From Myxococcales bacterium (GTDB lineage: Bacteria; Myxococcota_A; Polyangia; Polyangiales; Polyangiaceae): a DNA stretch of 64,000 nt. Every line of letters begins with the position of its first letter. Positions within the stretch are counted from its first letter, which is position 1. Location of the stretch: assembly GCA_016703425.1 (NCBI GenBank), contig JADJCA010000011.1, positions 62,001 through 126,000 of the forward strand. The letters run 5' to 3'. The notes below the pieces were generated by a model that saw nothing but the letters and a program-made list of their open reading frames with translations, was not told the DNA's origin and made no database searches. This document shows, piece after piece, positions 32,547 to 41,492 of this stretch. The position numbers and the translations under genes were made by a program.

Positions 32547-33809
32547 ATGAAAGCGGGCCCGCAGCGCCAATGCAAGGTGCGTGAGCGAAGTCGCGTGTCG
32601 CCCCGTGACGTCCTCGCCCTCTCTGCACTCGCCGCGTCCACCCTCGTCGCGGGCGTCGCCGGGGCCGATCCGCTCCGATTGCGCGGCGACGCGCTGGTGC
32701 AAACTCGCTCCCCCGCCCCGACGGGGCTCTTGGTCCTCCGCGGCGAAGACGGAAAGAGATTCGGCAAGACCATCGTCGACGCGGAGACCGTCGCGTGGCT
32801 CGGCGCCTTCAGTGGTGACGACGCCTCCGTAGGAGACGTCCTGACGCTCTCGGTGCGAGCGCGTCACGCGCCGACCGGTTCTGAGCTGCGCGCGGGCCGC
32901 ATGGTCGTCACCATGGGAGCCATTCGCCCGACCCACGTGGACGGCGCGCGCGGGCTCGTGCGGGCCTTCGGCGGTACGACGCTCGAGGCCTTCGCCGGCG
33001 CCCCGGTGGCGCGGCGCTTCGACTACCGCACCTTCGATTTTGCGACCGGCGGTCGACTTGGTCAGTCGGTCGGTGACGCCGCGGCCGTCGGGGTGTCCTA
33101 CGCGCAGCGGCACAATGGCGCGAGCCTCGCCGACGAGGAGGTTGGCGCGGACGTGGCGGTCGCGCCAGTTCCCTGGTTGTCGCTAGCGGGCCGCAGCGCC
33201 ATGGATCTCGTGAGCCGCGGCGTAACCGACGCGCTTGGCTCGCTCTCGCTCACGGGCCAGCGAACGAAGGCGGAGCTCTTCGCCACGCACCGTTCGCCAG
33301 GACGGCTCCTGCCGGCCACGTCGCTCTTCTCCGTGCTGGGCGACTACGCCGCGACGAGTGCCGGCACCACGCTTCGCCTCCGCGCGTTCCCGCGCCTCGA
33401 CTTGATCGCGAGCGGCGTGGTGCAAACGCAGGCAAAGGACGTCGGGGGGCAGGGCTCGGGGCGCGTGGTGCTCGCCCTCGACGACGATTGGAATGGTTCC
33501 ATCTTGCTCGAAGGTCGGCGCGTCACGTTGGGACAGGCGCGTTGGAGCGGAGTCCGAACGGCGGCCGTCATTCCCCTCAGTCGCGCCTACCGACTCGGCA
33601 CCGAGATCGAACTGGTGCGGCCCGACGATCCGCGCGGTCGTGGCTCGCTGTGGCCTTGGGCCTTCGTCAGCATGAGCCGTCGCTCCGCGTCGGGTCTCGA
33701 ATTTGGCGTCGGCGTCGAGGCCTCAAGCGGCCCCGATCGCCGTGAAGAGGTCGTGGCGCTCGGGCGCGTATCGGTCGAGTGGGACTCGCTGCGGGGCGCG
33801 ACGCGATGA
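32547..33809 (+). CDS. Predicted outer-membrane beta-barrel protein of the cytochrome cluster
   Basis: The 420-residue protein has a signal segment (LALSALAASTLVAGVAGA) and then a run of short amphipathic strands with Arg/Gly turns (RLRGDALVQTRSPAP, AAVGVSYAQRHNGA, GTTLRLRAFPRLDLIASGVV), as in a beta barrel. No Cys-haem motif and no terminal Phe is present. The start could be ATG 32547 or GTG 32595. It is followed, with an ATGA overlap, by a 13-haem lipoprotein. In porin-cytochrome conduits (Mtr, Omb-Oma-Omc) a barrel sheaths a multihaem protein. This one is shorter than MtrB (about 700), so the parallel is an inference from position. Confidence 0.6.
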   Translation: MKAGPQRQCKVRERSRVSPRDVLALSALAASTLVAGVAGADPLRLRGDALVQTRSPAPTGLLVLRGEDGKRFGKTIVDAETVAWLGAFSGDDASVGDVLTLSVRARHAPTGSELRAGRMVVTMGAIRPTHVDGARGLVRAFGGTTLEAFAGAPVARRFDYRTFDFATGGRLGQSVGDAAAVGVSYAQRHNGASLADEEVGADVAVAPVPWLSLAGRSAMDLVSRGVTDALGSLSLTGQRTKAELFATHRSPGRLLPATSLFSVLGDYAATSAGTTLRLRAFPRLDLIASGVVQTQAKDVGGQGSGRVVLALDDDWNGSILLEGRRVTLGQARWSGVRTAAVIPLSRAYRLGTEIELVRPDDPRGRGSLWPWAFVSMSRRSASGLEFGVGVEASSGPDRREEVVALGRVSVEWDSLRGATR

Positions 33810-34840
33810 GAACAGGGTGGCTCTTCGCGTGCCTCGGCCTCGCGTCTTGCGCGGGCCTTTTGGGCATCAAATCCAGCGACCGAGAGCGCAGCTTCGAGCA
33901 CCGCGCTCACCTCGTGCGCGGCGTGTCTTGCACGAGCTGCCACCTCGGGATGGGCCAAGCTGGCGACACTGGGCCCCTCCATCTTCCGAGCAAGACGCGC
34001 TGCCTCGAGTGCCACACCGCTGCCCACGACCCTGGCGACTGCGCGAGCTGCCACGGGCGATCAAGCGCTCGGCAGGGGGCGGAGCTCGCCAAGCGGCATC
34101 TCGTCTTCGATCATCGCTCGCACATCGCGCGTCAGGACGGCCAGTGCGTGCGCTGCCACACGGAGGCCGGCAGCAAAGACGCGCCTTCGCTGCGGCCCGC
34201 CATGGCTGTTTGCTTGTCGTGCCACGCGCACAAGGATCAATGGAAGACTCGCGAGTGTGACGCGTGCCACGTTGATCTTCCGGCGGAGCTGGCGAAGCCG
34301 TCGAGCCACGTGGTGCACGAAGGAGACTTTCTTCGTGAGCACGGCGTGCGAGCTGCGAGCAGTCGCGATCTCTGCGCGACGTGCCACGCGGAGCCCTTCT
34401 GCGCCGCTTGCCACGGCACCACGGCGCCCACGCTGCCGCATCGCCTCGACTTCGGGAAGACCACGAGCCCGTCCTTGCATCGCGCCGGCTTCCGTCTCAG
34501 GCACGCCGACGAAGCGCGCGCGAACCCGGGCCTCTGCACGACCTGCCACAGCGACGAGCGCACGTGCAGCGACTGCCACGCAGCGAGGCGCGTGGGCGCA
34601 GCGCCCGGCATCCGAACACCACACCCGCCCGGGTGGGTCCGCGCTCGCGGTGGCGAACACGGGCGCGCCGCACGCATGGAGCCGGGCTCCTGCGCCGCGT
34701 GTCACGGCGGCGCCGGTGAAGCCCTGTGCGTTGGCTGTCACAAGGTCGGAGGCCCCGGTGGCAACCCGCACGGTCCGGGCTTCGGTAGTGCGCTCGACAA
34801 GGGGCGCGATCAACCGTGCCGGCAGTGTCACGCGCCATGA
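33806..34840 (+). CDS. 13-haem c-type cytochrome lipoprotein
   Basis: The 344-residue protein has a lipoprotein signal (lipobox LASC at about residue 14) and 13 CXXCH motifs: CTSCH, CLECH, CASCH, CVRCH, CLSCH, CDACH, CATCH, CAACH, CTTCH, CSDCH, CAACH, CVGCH and CRQCH. Many other His residues can serve as distal ligands. Haem density is about one per 26 residues, typical of nanowire-like or conduit cytochromes. Its ATG overlaps the barrel stop and its stop overlaps the next ATG (ATGA at 34837-34840), so the three are one translational unit. It is probably anchored to the outer membrane, inside or at the surface. Confidence 0.88.
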   Translation: MRTGWLFACLGLASCAGLLGIKSSDRERSFEHRAHLVRGVSCTSCHLGMGQAGDTGPLHLPSKTRCLECHTAAHDPGDCASCHGRSSARQGAELAKRHLVFDHRSHIARQDGQCVRCHTEAGSKDAPSLRPAMAVCLSCHAHKDQWKTRECDACHVDLPAELAKPSSHVVHEGDFLREHGVRAASSRDLCATCHAEPFCAACHGTTAPTLPHRLDFGKTTSPSLHRAGFRLRHADEARANPGLCTTCHSDERTCSDCHAARRVGAAPGIRTPHPPGWVRARGGEHGRAARMEPGSCAACHGGAGEALCVGCHKVGGPGGNPHGPGFGSALDKGRDQPCRQCHAP

Positions 34841-36636
34841 AGAAATGGCGCGTTCTTTTGCTCGTGATCCTGGTCGCGGCGCTCGCTCTGGCGTTCGCGT
34901 CTTTTCGCACCGTCGTGGAGCGTCCCGCGCCCGTCACGCCGACTCAGTTCATCCCGCCCACCTGGTCCGAGGCACGCAAGTCTCCGATGCACGAGGCTCA
35001 CGTCGGCAAGCGAAAGATCGCCTGCGCCGAGTGCCACGGCGCGGGCTCCGAAGCGGGCTCTGAAGCGCGCTTCGACGCGCCACCCGACCTGGCCGCTTGC
35101 GCGCGCAGCGACTGCCACGCGGAGGCGAGCGCCCGGGCCCACGTGGGGAGCACGTCGCAGAAGACCACGTGCCTGACGTGCCACAGTTTTGCGGCGACGC
35201 CGACGACAACGCCGTGCGTCGGATGCCACGAGAAGAAGCCGCTCGATGGCGGCGCCGCCGGAGTGGCGGCAAACCTCGCGCATCATGCGACGCCGGACGC
35301 GAAGTGTGGCGCTTGCCACAAGGTGCATGCGGCCGCCGACGCCGGTCGACGAAAGAACGGCGACTGCTCGGGCTGCCACGCCGACGCCGGCGACGGCCAT
35401 GGGGCCCAGGCGCGCAAAGAGCCTGACGCGTCGCTCGATCCGGCGACGTGCGCCAGTTGCCACGGACCCCACGAGGGGAAGGCCGCCGCAACGCAGCGCT
35501 GCGTCTCGTGCCACGCGCCGACCGAAGCGCGCGGTCCGGCGTCCGCGCGCCACGGGCTCGCGGGCCAGAACGCTCCCCGCGTGCTCGTCGCGAACATCGG
35601 GCCGCGGAGCCACGAAGCGTGCACGAGCTGCCATGCGCCGCACGACACGAAGCTCGAGCACATAAAGCCGTGCGCCGGCTGTCACGAGCGCCAACGCGGC
35701 GCGCTTCGCCCGGGCCACGACCAGTGCGTCGGCTGCCACAAACCCCACGAGAACGTCGATGCGGCGCGCGCGGCTTGCGCTTCCTGCCACACGGCGAAGG
35801 TCGCGCTCGCTGCGGCCCGCGTGCCCGAGCATGCACGCTGCGAGAGCTGCCACTCGCCCCACGCGGCGACGCCGGCGAAAGACGCGTGCCGCCGGTGCCA
35901 CGAGCCCGTCTCCCATGGCGTCTCTCACGGCAAGGCAGGCGAGTGCGTCCAGTGTCACGTGCCTCACACGGCGCCGCCGAATCAAGGGGCGGCGCGCGCA
36001 TCGGCCTGCGTCACTTGCCACAAGAACGTGCCGGCGGCGGCCCACGCCGCGAAGGCCACGTGCGTCGGATGCCACAAGCCGCATGGGTTTGGCGGTCTCC
36101 AGGCCTCCACCACGTTCTGCAGCAGCTGCCACCAAGAGGCGGCGAAGGCCGTGCGGACAGGCCATGGCGACTGCGCCAAGTGTCACGCGTCCGTTCACAC
36201 ACCGAAGCAGACGCAGCCGTGCGGCTCCTGCCACAAGGAGGAAGCGAAGACTTCACCCAAGGGCCATCAGCGTTGCGAAAGCTGCCATGCCCCGCACCAA
36301 GGGAGCTCGCCAAAGGTTGCGAGTTGCACCGGTTGCCATCAAAAAAATGGCACCGGTCCCCACAAGAACCTCGCCAAAGGGTGCGCCACGTGTCACCGGC
36401 CTCACGGTCCGAAGGGCGTCGCGACGCCTCCCGCGTGCAAGACATGTCACGTTCAATCGACGCTGCCCGGGCTTCACCAGAAGCCATCCCACGGCGCGTC
36501 ATGCGAACGTTGCCACTCTTCGCACGAGGCGCCGCGAGCCGATCGAGCGTCGTGCACCGGCGGATGTCACACGGATCGTCGCGGGCACCAGCCCGATGCA
36601 AAGGTCTGCAACGGGTGCCACATCTTCAGCGATTGA
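34837..36636 (+). CDS. 27-haem c-type cytochrome with N-terminal membrane anchor
   Basis: The 599-residue protein starts with a hydrophobic helix (KKWRVLLLVILVAALALAFA) without a lipobox, so it is exported or anchored in the inner membrane. I count 27 haem motifs: 25 CXXCH, one CX4CH (CARSDCH) and one CX3CH (CTGGCH). Many occur in the repeat CxxCHxPH (e.g. CVGCHKPHENV, CESCHSPHAAT, CATCHRPHGPK), as in the cytochrome c7/NrfH-like multihaem repeats, so it probably arose by tandem duplication. It could form a periplasm-spanning wire between the NapC-like protein and the barrel complex (inference). Its end overlaps the convergent cytochrome gene by 11 bases. Confidence 0.88.
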   Translation: MKKWRVLLLVILVAALALAFASFRTVVERPAPVTPTQFIPPTWSEARKSPMHEAHVGKRKIACAECHGAGSEAGSEARFDAPPDLAACARSDCHAEASARAHVGSTSQKTTCLTCHSFAATPTTTPCVGCHEKKPLDGGAAGVAANLAHHATPDAKCGACHKVHAAADAGRRKNGDCSGCHADAGDGHGAQARKEPDASLDPATCASCHGPHEGKAAATQRCVSCHAPTEARGPASARHGLAGQNAPRVLVANIGPRSHEACTSCHAPHDTKLEHIKPCAGCHERQRGALRPGHDQCVGCHKPHENVDAARAACASCHTAKVALAAARVPEHARCESCHSPHAATPAKDACRRCHEPVSHGVSHGKAGECVQCHVPHTAPPNQGAARASACVTCHKNVPAAAHAAKATCVGCHKPHGFGGLQASTTFCSSCHQEAAKAVRTGHGDCAKCHASVHTPKQTQPCGSCHKEEAKTSPKGHQRCESCHAPHQGSSPKVASCTGCHQKNGTGPHKNLAKGCATCHRPHGPKGVATPPACKTCHVQSTLPGLHQKPSHGASCERCHSSHEAPRADRASCTGGCHTDRRGHQPDAKVCNGCHIFSD

Positions 36637-38161
36637 CGCGACCGTCGACGTGGTTCTTCGCGCCCGCCGGCGTCAGCGAGAGCGTTCCGACAAAACCGCT
36701 CGTGAGGCCGCTGTGGCAAATGCTCCCTCCGCACTGGGTCGCCGCGGCGTGAGGAGGAGGCGGCGGCGTGGCGTGGCACGCGCCGCAGGCCCGGGCCGCC
36801 GGCCCGCTGTTCCACGCCGGCGTCTGAAGCGAACCGCCGACGCCCGTATGGCAAGCGGTCTCGGAGCATGTCTTGGTCGCCGCGTCGTAGCGGGCGCGGG
36901 CGCCACCGGCGAGCGCCGGGCCTGCGAGGCGAACGACGGCACCGGCACCGACCGGATGTTTGCCGACGGGGATCACGTGGCACGTCGCGCACGCGACGGG
37001 CCGCGACGATGACGGCTTTGCGTGCGCGGTGTGAGCCCCCGTCGTGGGCCACGGATCGTCGCCGCTACCGTGGCAAGCGCCGCACTGCCCCGAGCCGTCG
37101 CCCAGGTCGATGCGGCCGTTCAAGTGTAGGCGAACAGGCTGCGTGAGCGAGGCGCCGTCGGCCGCCACTTCATGGTGACACTGTCGACAGGGTCCATCGT
37201 AGTGAGACGCGGGCGGCGAGCGATGGCAGTCGTTGCACCCCACGCTGGCCTCGCCCCATGCCGGCGTCTCGCGGTTGCCGCCCCGCGCGTGGCAACTTCC
37301 AGCGCAGCGCTTGGACGCTGGGTCGAAGGTGGCGCCACGGCCGGCGAGCGTCTCGTCGAGCCAAACTTCAACGTGACCGTCGCCGTGCGCGCCGGCCAAC
37401 TCGAAGGTCGGCGGAACAGGATGACACGTCTTGCACGCGCGACCCTCCGCCTGCGTCGCCCCGGCATTGACATGCGCGCGATGCGAGTCGCGCGGCGTGC
37501 TCGGCGCCGCGCCGCATGAATTCTTCGGCGGGCTCGCGCGGTCGCCGTCGCCGTGGCACGTGCCGCAGGCGAGCGGTCCGCCCTCGCGCGAGTGGCATGA
37601 GGTGCACGCCGTCGCACCGGGCGCTGCGACGCGGCCCGGCGCCCCGCTCAGCGCTCCGCTGTTGGGGGCGCCTTGATGGCACTTGCCACACGCGTCGACA
37701 TCCGCAGCGTCAAGCATCGGTCGGTAACGCGAGGCACGAAGGGTAGACGCATGCCCCTCCGGCAGCCTCGGATCGCCGTAGCGCGGCGAGTGCACGCCTC
37801 CCGCCGTCCCCGGTGCGCCTTCGTCGAGCCAGCGCGTGAGCAGCGCCCGCTCCTCGGCCGAGAGGAGCGCCGCGTGATCGGAGCGCGCGAGCGCATCGAC
37901 GATGGCCGGCGGTTGGCCGGCGGTCGCCGATCGGCCCGCGGCAGTGCAGGACATAACGCTCACGTAAGAGTCAGCCTTCCATCCCGCCGCCGGTGCAGGG
38001 CCTGCGTGACACGGCGCGCATCGTGCGCCCAGAAGGGCGCCGACGCCGTCGCGATAGGAGACCACGGCCGGCCGTTCAACACGTTCGCTCGTGCACGCGG
38101 AACTGGCGCCCAGGGAAAACAAGAGCGATAAGGAGACCCTCTTGAGGCCCGGTCGAAACAC
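36626..38161 (-). CDS. 13-haem lipoprotein of the CXXXXCH...CXXCH (Geobacter OmcB/OmaB-type) class
   Basis: From the GTG at 38161 the 511-residue protein has a lipoprotein signal (RVSLSLLFSLGASSAC). An N-terminal cytochrome segment (GVGALLGARCAPCHAG ... LLTRWLDEGAP) resembles the planctomycete-type cytochrome c domain. I count 13 haem motifs: ten CXXCH, CAGSCH (CX3CH), CSETACH and CGGSICH (CX4CH). The pairs CAGSCH...ETPAWGE...CNDCH and CSETACH...QTPAWNS...CGACH match the CXXXXCH...CXXCH domain known from Geobacter outer-membrane cytochromes. No ATG is available near this start. It lies convergent to the 27-haem gene and divergent from the collagen-cytochrome gene. Confidence 0.82.
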   Translation of the reverse strand: MFRPGLKRVSLSLLFSLGASSACTSERVERPAVVSYRDGVGALLGARCAPCHAGPAPAAGWKADSYVSVMSCTAAGRSATAGQPPAIVDALARSDHAALLSAEERALLTRWLDEGAPGTAGGVHSPRYGDPRLPEGHASTLRASRYRPMLDAADVDACGKCHQGAPNSGALSGAPGRVAAPGATACTSCHSREGGPLACGTCHGDGDRASPPKNSCGAAPSTPRDSHRAHVNAGATQAEGRACKTCHPVPPTFELAGAHGDGHVEVWLDETLAGRGATFDPASKRCAGSCHARGGNRETPAWGEASVGCNDCHRSPPASHYDGPCRQCHHEVAADGASLTQPVRLHLNGRIDLGDGSGQCGACHGSGDDPWPTTGAHTAHAKPSSSRPVACATCHVIPVGKHPVGAGAVVRLAGPALAGGARARYDAATKTCSETACHTGVGGSLQTPAWNSGPAARACGACHATPPPPPHAAATQCGGSICHSGLTSGFVGTLSLTPAGAKNHVDGRVNR

Positions 38162-38231
38162 ACCGCGAGGGTGCTCGGTGGGAACGACAAATGCAAGGCC
38201 CGGGCGGCGATTGATGAAAGGGAGCGCGGTT

Positions 38232-39557
38232 ATGATTCTGTCTCGATCAACGGGGATCCTCTTTGCAGTTTCACTCGTGGGTCTGAGCGGCCTGGTGGGC
38301 TTCGCGTGCAGCGGAAACGACGGCAAGGACGGAGCTGCTGGCGCCCTCGGCGCTGCCGGCGTCGCGGGCCCGCAAGGACCGTCTGGCGCCCCGGGCGCCG
38401 TGGGCCCCGCCGGCGACGGCGGCGCCGGCGCAGTCCTCTCCGGTGCCTGCACGACGCCGTGCCACACCTTCAACGGCGTGGTCGATCAGTGGCGCTTCAG
38501 CAATCACTCGCACCCGCAGGAGAACGAGATCGGCGGCGGGGTCTGCGGCAACTGCCACGGCGTCGATGGCATCGAGCAGCGCGTGGGGGGCAACTACGTG
38601 CTCAGCGCGGACGCCGGTGCGCTCCCCACCAACGTCGCGCAAGGTCACATCAACTACAAGACCGTGTCCGGGTCCTCGACGGAGATCACGTACGCGGGCG
38701 CATCGACCATCGGTCGCATCCACTGCGCGACGTGCCACGAGTTCAACTCAACGACCGATCCGCACGTGACGGGCAAATACACGGAGCGACAGGCGCCCAT
38801 TCGTGTCGCCGGTGGCGCCAACGACGTGGCCTACATCGAAAAGACGCTCGCCGACGCGGGCGGCGCTGTCGTGGGTCAGTCGGTCGGATACAAGACCGCG
38901 AACGTCTGCATCTTCTGCCACAAGTCCCGCAAGGACATCTCGGTCTACATCACCGCCAACAACAACCTGTCGCGCAACTGGGGACCGCACGAAGGTCCGC
39001 AAGCCGACATCTTCACGGGCAAGGGCGGCTACGAGTTCGCGGGCAAGAGCTACGGCACGGCCGTCCACACCACCATCGCGAACGGCTGCGTCGACTGCCA
39101 CATGCAGGCGGTGGCCGGCAACAGCAACGTGCCGGACCACACGATGAAGCCCAAGGTGGCCTACTGCAAGACGTGCCACACGACGTACACCGGCACGGAC
39201 TTCAACATCGATTCGGGCCGGACCATCGTGAAGGGGCTTCTCACGGAGCTTCAGCAACTCCTCGACGAGCGCGGCTTGCTCACGCGCACGCCCGCAGCGC
39301 CGTACCAAAACCTCACGGACGAGGAGAAGGCCGACGGGCAGTTCCACCTCGACAAAGCGAGGAAGCCGGCCGGCACCGTCGACGCGGATTTGGCGGGTGC
39401 ACTCTACAACTACCTGCTCGCGGCGCGCGGCAAGGACCTCGGTGTCCACAACCCGCGCTACACCAAGCAGTTGCTCTTCGACTCGATCGTGAAGCTCGGA
39501 ACGCCGGGCGACGGCGGAACGTACACGCCGAAGACGCTCACCATCCGGCCGAACTGA
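38232..39557 (+). CDS. Six-haem lipoprotein with collagen-like N-terminal repeat
   Basis: The 441-residue protein starts at the ATG at 38232 (AAAGGGAG upstream; another ATG at 38214). A lipobox (LVGFAC) is followed at once by about 13 Gly-X-Y triplets (GNDGKDGAAGALGAAGVAGP onward, to about residue 63), a collagen-like stretch. The globular part holds six haem motifs: CTTPCH (CX3CH), CGNCH, CATCH, CIFCH, CVDCH and CKTCH. MtrC has a short Gly-rich tract after its lipid anchor too (from memory), so the stalk may present the haem domain at the cell surface. It is the best candidate for the terminal, exposed cytochrome. The last 130 residues have no haem motif. Confidence 0.85.
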   Translation: MILSRSTGILFAVSLVGLSGLVGFACSGNDGKDGAAGALGAAGVAGPQGPSGAPGAVGPAGDGGAGAVLSGACTTPCHTFNGVVDQWRFSNHSHPQENEIGGGVCGNCHGVDGIEQRVGGNYVLSADAGALPTNVAQGHINYKTVSGSSTEITYAGASTIGRIHCATCHEFNSTTDPHVTGKYTERQAPIRVAGGANDVAYIEKTLADAGGAVVGQSVGYKTANVCIFCHKSRKDISVYITANNNLSRNWGPHEGPQADIFTGKGGYEFAGKSYGTAVHTTIANGCVDCHMQAVAGNSNVPDHTMKPKVAYCKTCHTTYTGTDFNIDSGRTIVKGLLTELQQLLDERGLLTRTPAAPYQNLTDEEKADGQFHLDKARKPAGTVDADLAGALYNYLLAARGKDLGVHNPRYTKQLLFDSIVKLGTPGDGGTYTPKTLTIRPN

Positions 39558-39680
39558 GAGCGGCGTGACCGGCGGCCCGTGACCGGGACCGTGACCTCGC
39601 CGCGACGGCCGTTCGATCTGCGTGATTTCGAGGAGTTAGGGGCCGCTATGTGTCGGCGCAGCGCTTGCTGACTCGAGCGC

Positions 39681-41453
39681 ATGCTCCGAACGTCAGCGGT
39701 CCCCTTCGTTCTCCTCGCGCATCTCGTTACCGCTTGCAGCACCGACATCCCGACTGACGCCGCCGCCGCGGGCGACGCGGACGAGGGTCCCGGCGGCGCC
39801 GTCGCGGTCGGCGACGTCGCGCCCCGGCCCATTGCGCCGCCGGAGGAATCGCCGGTGGCCTGCGGCGGTGTGGACTGCACGAAGCTGCCTCACGTCGACC
39901 CGTCACGGGTCACCTGCCAACAAGGCCAGTGTCAGGTGGCAAGGGCCTGCGCTCCAGGCTGGGGCCACTGTGGCAACGATCCGACAACCGGCTGCGAGAC
40001 CGACCTCACGGCGACCGCCAGCTGCGGCGCTTGCTCAGTCCAGTGCGGTGGCCCGACCCCTCTGTGCGTGCCCGAGGAGGGCGGCGCGGCGCGCTGCGTC
40101 TCCTCCTGCGAGGGCACCCGAACGCCCACGGCCTGCGGCAACACGTGCGTGGACACCCAGAACGACCCCCTTCACTGCGGGGGGTGCGCGCCCTGCGGCG
40201 TTACCCTGAACGGTTCGGCCACTTGCAGTGGAGGCCTCTGTGGGCTTGCTTGCAATCCCGGGTTTCACCGCTGCGGGTCGACCTGTCGCGAAGACACGAG
40301 CGTCACCGCCTGTGGCCCTTCGTGCGCGACCTGCGCCGCGCCGCCACACAACGGTGTCGCCGCGTGTGTTGCGGGAGCGTGCACCGTCGCTTGCGACGCC
40401 GGCTTCTACGCCGATGGCGGCACGTGCAAGCCGACTTACACGGTGAGCGGCGCTGCCGCCAACGTCGTCGCCTTCGACGTCGACAGCGCGGGCGGTATGC
40501 TCGCCGTCGCGCGCGGCACGGGAGAGCTGCGCTTCCAATGCTTCAGCCCCAACGGCATCCCGATGGGACCCGACCAACAGCTGACCTCGTTCGATGCAGC
40601 AACGACGGCGCCCGGGCGGGTGATGGTGGCGCGCTCCCGGGTCACCAAGCAGTCGCTTGTGCTCTGGCACGTCAGCGGACCGTCGGCCCACGAGGCGCAT
40701 TACGCGTACGTGAGTGCGTCATGTCAGATTCAGAAGTCCGCGCCCCTCGCCACGACCGGCGGCAACATCTACCTCCAAGGTGTGGCCATCGACGATCAAG
40801 GCTTAGGCGCCGCCCTCTTGAACCTCGCGGGGCCCAAGGTCCGAGAGTTGGTTCAGTTCGACAAGAGCGGTGCCCCCCTCTCGGTCAACGACTTCGAAGC
40901 GTTCGGCGCCTACGACAGCCACTTGGCCATGCGACGCACGACCGGCGAGACGATCATCGTAACGTCCACCTACGTGGCGCCGAAGTTTGAGCGTCACTAC
41001 CGCCGCTTCAGCGGCGCCGGCGCCGCCATCGACCCGGAGTTCATCGCGATCAACGGCCTCCTCGGCTCCGGTAGCTACGTGCGCGTCGGCATGGACGACG
41101 ACGGTGCCTTCGTCGTCCTCGGCGAGATGACACGAATCCCCAACGCATGGGGGGCGACGTTCCACAACGCGACGGGCGCCGTCGTCGCCACGCTACCGGC
41201 CGCTGGCATGGCGGGCTATGCCGACACATTCGTGCCCGTGACGAGCAGCGGCGACTTCGTTTGGCCCATTCGTACCGCCATCACTTCGGCGCGCGAGCGC
41301 CGTTCCCCGGCGGGAGTCTTGGCCGGCGCGTCACCGTGGGGGTCGCCCTACGCCAACACGCTCGAGCTGCGCCTCGATGCGAACGACTCGACGTACATGA
41401 TCCTCAGCGGTGGCACTGGACGCACCGTCAAGAAGGACCCCTTCGCGCTCTGA
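39681..41453 (+). CDS. Cys-rich secreted lipoprotein with propeller-like C-terminus
   Basis: The 590-residue protein has a lipoprotein signal ending LVTAC. Residues 55-255 hold about 35 cysteines in repeats such as GWGHCGNDPTTGCETD, ACGNTCVDTQNDPLHCGGC and GFHRCGSTC, a stigma/disulfide-rich pattern common in myxobacterial surface proteins. The C-terminal 330 residues (VVAFDVDSAGGMLAVARGTG onward) repeat beta-rich blocks, suggesting a propeller. No haem motif (CXXCH) is present, so it is not part of the electron path. The ATG start is separated from the cytochrome gene by 123 bases with nothing else visible. Confidence 0.7.
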   Translation: MLRTSAVPFVLLAHLVTACSTDIPTDAAAAGDADEGPGGAVAVGDVAPRPIAPPEESPVACGGVDCTKLPHVDPSRVTCQQGQCQVARACAPGWGHCGNDPTTGCETDLTATASCGACSVQCGGPTPLCVPEEGGAARCVSSCEGTRTPTACGNTCVDTQNDPLHCGGCAPCGVTLNGSATCSGGLCGLACNPGFHRCGSTCREDTSVTACGPSCATCAAPPHNGVAACVAGACTVACDAGFYADGGTCKPTYTVSGAAANVVAFDVDSAGGMLAVARGTGELRFQCFSPNGIPMGPDQQLTSFDAATTAPGRVMVARSRVTKQSLVLWHVSGPSAHEAHYAYVSASCQIQKSAPLATTGGNIYLQGVAIDDQGLGAALLNLAGPKVRELVQFDKSGAPLSVNDFEAFGAYDSHLAMRRTTGETIIVTSTYVAPKFERHYRRFSGAGAAIDPEFIAINGLLGSGSYVRVGMDDDGAFVVLGEMTRIPNAWGATFHNATGAVVATLPAAGMAGYADTFVPVTSSGDFVWPIRTAITSARERRSPAGVLAGASPWGSPYANTLELRLDANDSTYMILSGGTGRTVKKDPFAL

Positions 41454-41492
41454 GCACGCTGAAAGGCTCTCCGCCGCAGACCCCAGCTCTGC

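Noticed and set aside
34828..36234. Long minus-strand frames opposite the 27-haem gene
   Set aside because: They read the complement of repeated Cys-His codons and give no known domain.
38171..39568. A 465-residue Arg-rich open frame over the collagen-cytochrome gene
   Set aside because: It is a frame shadow; the other frame has lipobox, Gly-X-Y repeats and haem motifs.
39681..41453. Cys-rich lipoprotein as another cytochrome of the cluster
   Set aside because: It has many cysteines but no CXXCH-type motif; the pattern is that of a disulfide-rich protein.
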